From Pseudomonas duriflava (GTDB lineage Bacteria > Pseudomonadota > Gammaproteobacteria > Pseudomonadales > Pseudomonadaceae): 64,000 bases of DNA. Made by a program: the position numbers and the translations under genes. This document shows positions 57,682 through 64,000 of the stretch, in pieces. Within the stretch, counting starts at the first letter, position 1. Each line of letters begins with the position of its first letter. The stretch lies in contig NZ_VLKY01000003.1 in the NCBI RefSeq assembly GCF_007830155.1, positions 342,109 to 406,108 on the forward strand, given 5' to 3'. A model generated the notes under the pieces. That model did not search any database. It was not told the origin of the DNA and was given only the letters and a program-made list of their open reading frames with translations.

Positions 57682-58614
57682 TTAATGGCCAGTAGCACGT
57701 AGGGTATAGGCGTAATACGCAGGCACTGCGATAGCTGCGAGAATCCCAAGGATGACAACGACCAGCCAAAGGCTAGCCAGTACTTTGACTGAAGTGCTAT
57801 TAGGCGGTGGAGGCGGTCCATAGCGGTTTGCCTCTCGATTACCCGGCACAATCAGAAGAAGAAGTGTAAATAGCCCACCAACGAATGGAATGGCTGAGAT
57901 AAGCCAGAGCCATCCAGACCAGCCCATATCATGTAGACGTTGTACGCCAATGCTTAACGTGACAGCCAAGGCAAGTAGCGTAATGGAAAGAGTAAAGCCA
58001 GCCCCTCCCAAGGCGGAGGATGAGCCCAATGCGACAAATATTAAAGAAAACAGCGCCAAGACTGTAGCTGATACCAGAGACCATGCCAGAAAGCGGAGCC
58101 TGCCGATGCGGCCATTCAAGCTAAGAACTTTAAGTTTTCCGTAGTGTTGAGGACTACTGCTTTTCAGCTCCGCTTTTGGTGGTGCATAGGGAGATAATGC
58201 TGGTCCGGGTATTGCAGATGTTGGTGCTGCTAGTCGGGCTTGATATTTTTCAATAATAATTCCGCATGCGGAGCACTCTTGGTCAACTGGCTGCTCATAA
58301 CTACATTTCGGACATATCATTGTTTCTGATGCTTGTAAAAGTGTCGGCGTTGTATCGTCAGAAACGAGTGTTAACATGGAGGAAAGATCTTGCTCTTTCC
58401 TTGCCAAGGCGCCAGCCTGACGTAAGGCCTTCACATACCGCTCCGCCTCTAGCTCTGAGAGGTCTTTCTTTATTGTGGTAGGCCCTTTAAAAAGTTTGCT
58501 AACCTGCTGCAAGTCGCTTTTGAACAATGTTGCCAGGTTAAGCAGGATGGTTTCCTTCTCCATGCCAGGCATTAATTGTCCATCGAAAACTACCTTGTAT
58601 CGTAAGTCGGACAT
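57682..58614 (-). CDS. DUF805 membrane protein with zinc ribbon and pilin-like C-terminus
   Basis: Protein of 310 aa with three parts. An N-terminal domain (about 1-75; RYKVVFDGQLMPGMEKETIL) and a Cys-rich segment CPKCSYEQPVDQECSACG look like a zinc ribbon. A DUF805 domain follows (GRIGRLRFLAWSLVSATVLA, RLHDMGWSGWLWLISAIP) with four hydrophobic helices. The last 25 residues, ILGILAAIAVPAYYAYTLRA, read like the hydrophobic N-terminus of a type IV pilin. I chose ATG 58614, 4 bases past AAGGAAG. Function unknown. Confidence 0.8.
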   Translation of the reverse strand: MSDLRYKVVFDGQLMPGMEKETILLNLATLFKSDLQQVSKLFKGPTTIKKDLSELEAERYVKALRQAGALARKEQDLSSMLTLVSDDTTPTLLQASETMICPKCSYEQPVDQECSACGIIIEKYQARLAAPTSAIPGPALSPYAPPKAELKSSSPQHYGKLKVLSLNGRIGRLRFLAWSLVSATVLALFSLIFVALGSSSALGGAGFTLSITLLALAVTLSIGVQRLHDMGWSGWLWLISAIPFVGGLFTLLLLIVPGNREANRYGPPPPPNSTSVKVLASLWLVVVILGILAAIAVPAYYAYTLRATGH

Positions 58615-58676
58615 TGCGCTTCCTTGTCGCATGACTGTGGTTGAGGCAGCAGCCTTGGAGCCGCTGCTTCGCTAAG

Positions 58677-59102
58677 TTAATAAGGTTTAATTACAACTAA
58701 AATGACTATGGCGATCAGAAGTAGCACAGGCGCTTCGTTAAACCAGCGAAAGAAAACATGGCTTCGGCGATTTTCTCCGCGAGCAAAGCGTTTCAACATG
58801 GCACCACACATATGATGGTATCCAATCAGCACGACCACTAACGCCAGTTTGGTATGCAGCCAACCTTGGCTCATCCAGCCTGGATTGATAACAAGCAACA
58901 TAACCCCAAAGACAAGCGTTAACAGCATGGATGGCAGCATGATGCCGCGATACAGCTTTCGCTCCATCAGACAGAAACGAGCCTTACTGACATCATCTTC
59001 GCTTTGTGCATGATAGACAAACAGGCGTGGTAAATAGAACAGACCGGCAAACCAGCAGACTAAAGCAATTATATGTAAAGCTTTGATCCATAAATAAAGC
59101 AT
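58677..59102 (-). CDS. hemJ: HemJ-type protoporphyrinogen IX oxidase
   Basis: Membrane protein of 141 aa with four hydrophobic helices. HemJ features include WIKALHIIALVCWFAGLFYLPRLFVYH with the conserved His, RKLYRGIMLPSMLLT, KLALVVVLIGYHHMCGAML and FFRWFNEAPVLLLIAI. It oxidises protoporphyrinogen to protoporphyrin in heme synthesis. Divergent from erpA across 177 bp. The argC gene found between them in P. aeruginosa is missing. Confidence 0.9.
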   Translation of the reverse strand: MLYLWIKALHIIALVCWFAGLFYLPRLFVYHAQSEDDVSKARFCLMERKLYRGIMLPSMLLTLVFGVMLLVINPGWMSQGWLHTKLALVVVLIGYHHMCGAMLKRFARGENRRSHVFFRWFNEAPVLLLIAIVILVVIKPY

Positions 59103-59279
59103 GGGTGTCTCCGGGGCTGAGCAAAGCTGAAATAGTAGTGCGCTAAATGAGGAGCGTCACCTAAAGAGTCGTAGATTTATTGACGAGCGTCTTTATGTGA
59201 ATAGTTGATCATTTTGCTCGGTTAAGCGGATAATGTTGCTTGTTAAAGTGGGTATCGGCGAAAGCCGGGAGATCTGAGT

Positions 59280-59630
59280 ATGACGATAGAAACCTTTATT
59301 CCAACTCCCTTGGTGTTTTCTCCTGGTGCAGCCAATAAGGTGAAGACTCTGATCGACGAGGAAGGTAATCCCCGTTTGAAATTACGCGTGTTTGTTACCG
59401 GGGGCGGCTGCTCTGGATTTCAATACGGTTTCACATTTGATGAGGACACTGCTGAGGACGACACGATTGTTGAGCGTGACGGAGTCAGCCTAGTGGTTGA
59501 TCCAATGAGCTTTCAGTATCTGGCTGGTGCTGAGGTCGACTATCAGGAAGGCTTGGAAGGCTCGCGATTTGTCATTAAGAATCCAAACGCCGCAACCACA
59601 TGCGGTTGCGGTCAGTCTTTTTCTATCTAG
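59280..59630 (+). CDS. erpA: A-type iron-sulfur cluster carrier ErpA
   Basis: Fe-S insertion protein of 116 aa. The three conserved cysteines are in [14 protein letters not shown] and [11 protein letters not shown]. It hands 4Fe-4S or 2Fe-2S clusters to targets such as IspG and respiratory enzymes. ATG 59280 follows GGGAGAT. Convergent with anmK across 28 bp. Confidence 0.96.
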   Translation: MTIETFIPTPLVFSPGAANKVKTLIDEEGNPRLKLRVFVTGGGCSGFQYGFTFDEDTAEDDTIVERDGVSLVVDPMSFQYLAGAEVDYQEGLEGSRFVIKNPNAATTCGCGQSFSI

Positions 59631-59658
59631 TTAAAGATACTCCGGGTGGCGCTTCTCT

Positions 59659-60762
<1,104 letters not shown>

Positions 60763-62211
60763 CTAGCGTTTGTTCAAGGCTATTAAAGTAGCCTTTTCTT
60801 GGTCCATACGTGCCATTAAAGGATGGCTCTGTGCCAAAAAGCGTTGCTTCTCTCCTTTGGCTATAGGATCGGCCATAGGTAGCTTTACGCCTAGTGGGTC
60901 AACGTGGGTTCCGTTGATACGAAACTCGTAATGCAAGTGAGGTCCGGTCGCCAAGCCGGTCATGCCGACATATCCAATGACTTGGCCTTGCTTGACAGAT
61001 GTCCCTGCACGAATGCCCTTGGCGAAACGACTCATATGGCCATATACGGTGCTGTAGCGTTTCCCATGCTGGATTACAACCGCATTGCCATAACCGCCTT
61101 TGCGCCCAGCTTCAACAATGCGTCCATCTCCCGTGGCATGAATCGGTGTCCCTGTAGGCGCTGCATAATCGACGCCTTTATGAGCACGCAATTTATTCAG
61201 TACGGGGTGGTAACGGCCGAGTGAGAAGCGCGAGCTGATCCGAGCAAACTCTACAGGTGTGCGAATAAAGGCTCGGCGCATGCTGCTACCATCAGCAGTG
61301 TAATAATTGGTGTTGCCTTGTTTATTGGTATAGCGCACGGCTGTGTAAGTTTTGCCGCGATTAGTAAAGCGAGCCGCGAGTATGTTGCCGTTACCGACGC
61401 GCTTGCCATCCACCATTTTTTTCTCGTAGATAACTTCGAACTCGTCACCCTCTCGTATATCCAGAGCAAAATCTACGTCATAGGCAAATACATTAGCCAA
61501 GGCCATAGTCATGTCGTGTGAAAGACCGGCGCGGCGGGCGGCTGCAAAAAGAGAACTTTCAATAACGCCCCTGGCATAGGCTTTTTCCGTCTTCGGCTCG
61601 GCCAGGTCGCGTTTTAAGTCATACCCGCTCTCTGTTCGCGACAGGGTTAGCGTCTCTAAAGTGCTAGGCTTGCTACGTAAAGAAAGCAATTGTCCGTCAG
61701 GTGACACCTTGAATTCTAACTTTTGGCCAACACGAAGTTGGCTGAAACGTTTGGCTTCTGAGGCGCTGTTGAGAGCATCATGCAAAGTAGTGGTAGAGAG
61801 GCCAACGTTTTCAAAAATAGTTGAAAGAGTGTCACCGTTTTTTACAGTTACTTCTTTCCATTTTGGCTCTTTACTGGCCAGGTTATTCTGTTCCGCAGGC
61901 TCTAGCTCAGGCGCGGAGCGAGCGGTTTCTGGGTCTTCCTCAATAGAAGGTGAAATGCTGGCAAAAGGTGAGGCAGGTTCTGAGGGCTCAGCTGGCGTCT
62001 CTAAAGTAGAAGTCAGTTGGCGGACGTTATCCCGTTCTTGGATAAGCTGTCCGGTACTGTTAGAGATATCCATATTTATCAGTGTCTTCTTCGCTTCAAC
62101 CTCGCGCGAAGGAAATACCAGTAGAGCCAGGCTCAGAAGCGCAGCGACACCACTAGCAGCCAAAATATGGCTTTTAGGATAAAACGGACTTTTTGAAGTC
62201 GGTTGAGTCAT
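60763..62211 (-). CDS. M23 peptidase with LysM/OapA-like domain (MepM type)
   Basis: Murein endopeptidase-like protein of 482 aa, anchored or exported by a helix at about 17-33 (LAASGVAALLSLALLVFP). A Glu/Ser/Pro-rich linker is followed by a LysM/OapA-like VKNGDTLSTIFENVGLS (about 125-175) and the M23 domain with RAHKGVDYAAPTGTPIHATG and GLATGPHLHYEFRINGT, giving the His and Asp zinc ligands and the HxH motif. It probably cuts peptidoglycan cross-links for growth. Operon with anmK; divergent from tyrS. Confidence 0.92.
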   Translation of the reverse strand: MTQPTSKSPFYPKSHILAASGVAALLSLALLVFPSREVEAKKTLINMDISNSTGQLIQERDNVRQLTSTLETPAEPSEPASPFASISPSIEEDPETARSAPELEPAEQNNLASKEPKWKEVTVKNGDTLSTIFENVGLSTTTLHDALNSASEAKRFSQLRVGQKLEFKVSPDGQLLSLRSKPSTLETLTLSRTESGYDLKRDLAEPKTEKAYARGVIESSLFAAARRAGLSHDMTMALANVFAYDVDFALDIREGDEFEVIYEKKMVDGKRVGNGNILAARFTNRGKTYTAVRYTNKQGNTNYYTADGSSMRRAFIRTPVEFARISSRFSLGRYHPVLNKLRAHKGVDYAAPTGTPIHATGDGRIVEAGRKGGYGNAVVIQHGKRYSTVYGHMSRFAKGIRAGTSVKQGQVIGYVGMTGLATGPHLHYEFRINGTHVDPLGVKLPMADPIAKGEKQRFLAQSHPLMARMDQEKATLIALNKR

Positions 62212-62382
62212 GGCGAAGTGGTGCTTTTGAGCGTGAATAACTGCCTAAAATATAATCAAATAAAGCTCTGAACAACCCTTAAAGAATTTCTAAATGTACT
62301 TGATTAGCAAGGTTTGCTTGAAATATTGAAATTCTCGAATGATCTTGTATGGTTTGCGCCTTCAAATTAGGTGGGATTTATC

Positions 62383-63582
62383 ATGAAGTCGGTCGAAGAA
62401 CAGCTTGCCTTGATTAAGCGGGGGGCTGATGAGCTTTTAGTGGAATCTGAGCTGATTGAAAAGCTGAAGCGGGGAAGTCCGCTTCGAATCAAGGCTGGTT
62501 TCGACCCAACTGCGCCCGATTTACATCTGGGACATACTGTCCTAATAAATAAGCTTCGTCAGTTTCAAGAGCTTGGGCATCACGTCATTTTTCTGATTGG
62601 TGATTTCACCGGCATGATTGGTGATCCCAGCGGGAAAAGTGCTACCCGGCCGCCTCTAACGCGTGATCAAGTCCTTGATAATGCGGAAACGTACAAGACG
62701 CAGGTTTTCAAAATTCTGGATCCGGAAAAAACGGAGGTCGCATTTAACTCCACTTGGATGGATCAGCTCACGCCGGCAGACTTCATTCGCTTAGCCTCTC
62801 AATATACGGTTGCGCGCATGCTTGAGCGTGACGACTTTAGTAAGCGGTATTCGAGTAACCAACCGATTGCGGTTCATGAGTTTTTATATCCTCTCGTACA
62901 GGGATATGACTCGGTTGCACTACGTGCCGATATCGAACTGGGTGGTACGGATCAGAAATTCAATCTATTAATGGGGCGTGAGCTGCAGCGGGCGTACGGT
63001 CAGGAAGCGCAGTCCATTCTTACTATGCCTCTATTAGAGGGGCTGGATGGCGTCAAAAAGATGTCCAAGTCCTTGGGTAACTATATTGGCATCCAAGAAC
63101 CGCCTGGCGTTATGTATAGCAAGTTAGTGTCCATCCCGGATTCACTAATGTGGCGCTATTTTGAGCTGCTCAGCTTCAGAGGTATGGATGAAATAACGTC
63201 ATTCCGGCAAGACGTTGAAGCAGGAGCAAACCCGCGTGATATTAAAATTAAGCTGGCCGAAGAAATCGTAGCGCGCTTTCATGGGGAAGAGGCGGCTGCT
63301 ACGGCGCACCGAGCTGCAGGTAACCGGATGAAGGATGGTGAACTGCCTGAGGAGATTCCTGATGTTGACGTTGTTTCAGCACAAGACTTGCCTGTGGCGG
63401 CTGTTCTCAATCGTGCAGGCTTGGTCAAGAACTCAGCTGCAGCGCGTGATCTGCTAAGTGCTGGAAGTGTGAAGGTGGATGGGCAGCAAGTTGATAAGGA
63501 TTTCATCTTTAAAGCAGGCTCTACTTATATCTGCCAGGCAGGCAAAAAGGCTTTTGCTCGTATTCATATAAAAGCAGAGTGA
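62383..63582 (+). CDS. tyrS: Tyrosyl-tRNA synthetase
   Basis: Class I aminoacyl-tRNA synthetase of 399 aa. HIGH-type motif in [23 protein letters not shown] in [15 protein letters not shown], tyrosine-binding [19 protein letters not shown], and a C-terminal S4 RNA-binding domain. In P. aeruginosa the enzyme at this position, before an rRNA operon, is the TyrZ type, and a second TyrS exists elsewhere. The frame starts at 62371, but ATG 62383 behind AGGTGG fits the family start MKSVEEQL. Confidence 0.96.
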   Translation: MKSVEEQLALIKRGADELLVESELIEKLKRGSPLRIKAGFDPTAPDLHLGHTVLINKLRQFQELGHHVIFLIGDFTGMIGDPSGKSATRPPLTRDQVLDNAETYKTQVFKILDPEKTEVAFNSTWMDQLTPADFIRLASQYTVARMLERDDFSKRYSSNQPIAVHEFLYPLVQGYDSVALRADIELGGTDQKFNLLMGRELQRAYGQEAQSILTMPLLEGLDGVKKMSKSLGNYIGIQEPPGVMYSKLVSIPDSLMWRYFELLSFRGMDEITSFRQDVEAGANPRDIKIKLAEEIVARFHGEEAAATAHRAAGNRMKDGELPEEIPDVDVVSAQDLPVAAVLNRAGLVKNSAAARDLLSAGSVKVDGQQVDKDFIFKAGSTYICQAGKKAFARIHIKAE

Positions 63583-63596
63583 TTTCAAGATAACGC

Positions 63597-63624
63597 TTGA
63601 CGTCCTGTCTGAGGGGCCTATAAT
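63597..63624 (+). promoter_or_regulatory. rRNA operon promoter P1
   Basis: TTGACG (63597-63602), 16-base spacer, TATAAT (63619-63624), followed by GCGCCC, a GC-rich discriminator as in growth-rate controlled promoters. It starts 14 bases past the tyrS stop. Confidence 0.8.
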
Positions 63625-63736
63625 GCGCCCACTTCCTTGCTGGGGTGGTTGGAAAAAGCCTTGTAAATCAATGGCTTATCTAATTAGTCTAGCAGGCAGG
63701 TCCGTCTGGCGGGCCAGCCGGGAAGGCGGGTAGCGG

Positions 63737-63764
63737 TTGACAAGCCCCTGGGCTTGTGTAGAAT
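63737..63764 (+). promoter_or_regulatory. rRNA operon promoter P2
   Basis: TTGACA (63737-63742), 16-base spacer, TAGAAT (63759-63764), followed by ACGCCTCCC. Confidence 0.82.
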
Positions 63765-63845
63765 ACGCCTCCCGCTGCCAAGACGAGAGATCGCCCTGGC
63801 AGGCTGACAAGGTTTCCGGAAGACAAAATGATCTGAAAGAAATGC

Positions 63846-63873
63846 TTGACAGAACATGAGGTTAGCGTAGAAT
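63846..63873 (+). promoter_or_regulatory. rRNA operon promoter P3
   Basis: TTGACA (63846-63851), 16-base spacer, TAGAAT (63868-63873), followed by GCGCGCCTC, a strongly GC-rich discriminator. This is the promoter closest to the leader. Confidence 0.85.
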
Positions 63874-63907
63874 GCGCGCCTCGGTTGAGACAAGGTTCTC
63901 AGCCAAC

Positions 63908-64000
63908 CGCTCTTTAACAAGTTGAATCAAGCAATTCGTGTGGGTGCTTGTGCTGTAAGACTGATGGGTCGCAAGATTATCAGCAACACAGGTAACACTC
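63908..64000 (+). other. rRNA leader with boxA (16S gene beyond the window)
   Basis: CGCTCTTTAACA at 63908-63919 matches the boxA antitermination signal (TGCTCTTTAACA) except for its first base. The remaining bases belong to the pre-16S leader; the mature 16S start is not within the window. Confidence 0.8.

Overview
The window reads as a chromosome segment of a Pseudomonas-like gammaproteobacterium (Pseudomonadaceae). From about 16.4 kb to the right end, the gene order follows the arrangement known from Pseudomonas: rpoD-dnaG-rpsU / tsaD / plsY / folB-folK / cca / ycgB-yeaH-prkA / glpE-apaH-apaG-rsmA-pdxA-surA-lptD / amgK-murU-djlA / rpe-gph / trpE-trpG-trpD-trpC / vfr / osmC-like / coq7 / HIT / hemJ / erpA / anmK / M23 peptidase / tyrS / rRNA operon promoters. 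Product lengths (RpsU 71, Vfr 214, TrpD 349, TsaD 341 aa) also fit Pseudomonas.

Layout. (1) 2-5183, plus strand: a sugar-catabolic block with the end of a RhaT-type symporter, an L-rhamnose 1-dehydrogenase-like SDR, an MFS sugar-acid transporter, a 2-keto-3-deoxy-L-rhamnonate-type aldolase and an AldA-type lactaldehyde/glycolaldehyde dehydrogenase. (2) 5327-6611, minus strand: a type VI secretion scar, in which a truncated vgrG is joined to the 3' end of a Sel1-like gene. (3) 6724-14165: divergent glcC and a complete glycolate operon glcDEFGB, with two identical FCD/GntR-type operators between them. (4) 14370-16587: an acyl-CoA dehydrogenase and a small Pmp3/YqaE membrane protein. (5) 16735-22975: a four-gene signalling operon (hybrid kinase with three receivers, CheR, receiver-less CheB, receiver-kinase) with no chemoreceptor or CheA/CheW beside it. 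(6) 23338-48116: macromolecular-synthesis genes, tRNA-Ile2, folate, CCA-adding enzyme, PrkA stress operon, LPS transport and MurNAc salvage. (7) 48381-53961: rpe-gph, then a contiguous trpEGDC operon preceded by a readable Trp leader peptide and attenuator. (8) 54012-63582: vfr, small housekeeping genes and tyrS. (9) 63597-64000: three tandem strong promoters and a boxA leading into an rRNA operon whose 16S gene starts beyond the window.

How the genes connect. In block 1, L-rhamnose would be oxidised, cleaved to pyruvate plus L-lactaldehyde, and the aldehyde oxidised to lactate; the lactonase and dehydratase steps are not in the window and may lie upstream. AldA-type enzymes also make glycolate from glycolaldehyde, which the adjacent glc operon converts to glyoxylate (GlcDEF) and malate (GlcB). 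AmgK, MurU and AnmK together cover much of MurNAc recycling. Compared with P. aeruginosa as I remember it, yqeY (between dnaG and rpsU), the pyocin/tail cluster (between trpE and trpG), speD (between the osmC-like gene and coq7) and argC (between hemJ and erpA) are absent at these positions.

Most of the window is conserved core genome. I see no CRISPR array, transposase, integrase or clearly new multi-gene defence or biosynthetic system. The most unusual items are the orphan kinase-CheR-CheB cassette, the vgrG/Sel1 scar with a CRP/Vfr-type palindrome upstream, the Trp attenuator, two structured non-coding stretches (16612-16712 and 55299-55692), and a DUF805 protein ending in a pilin-like helix.
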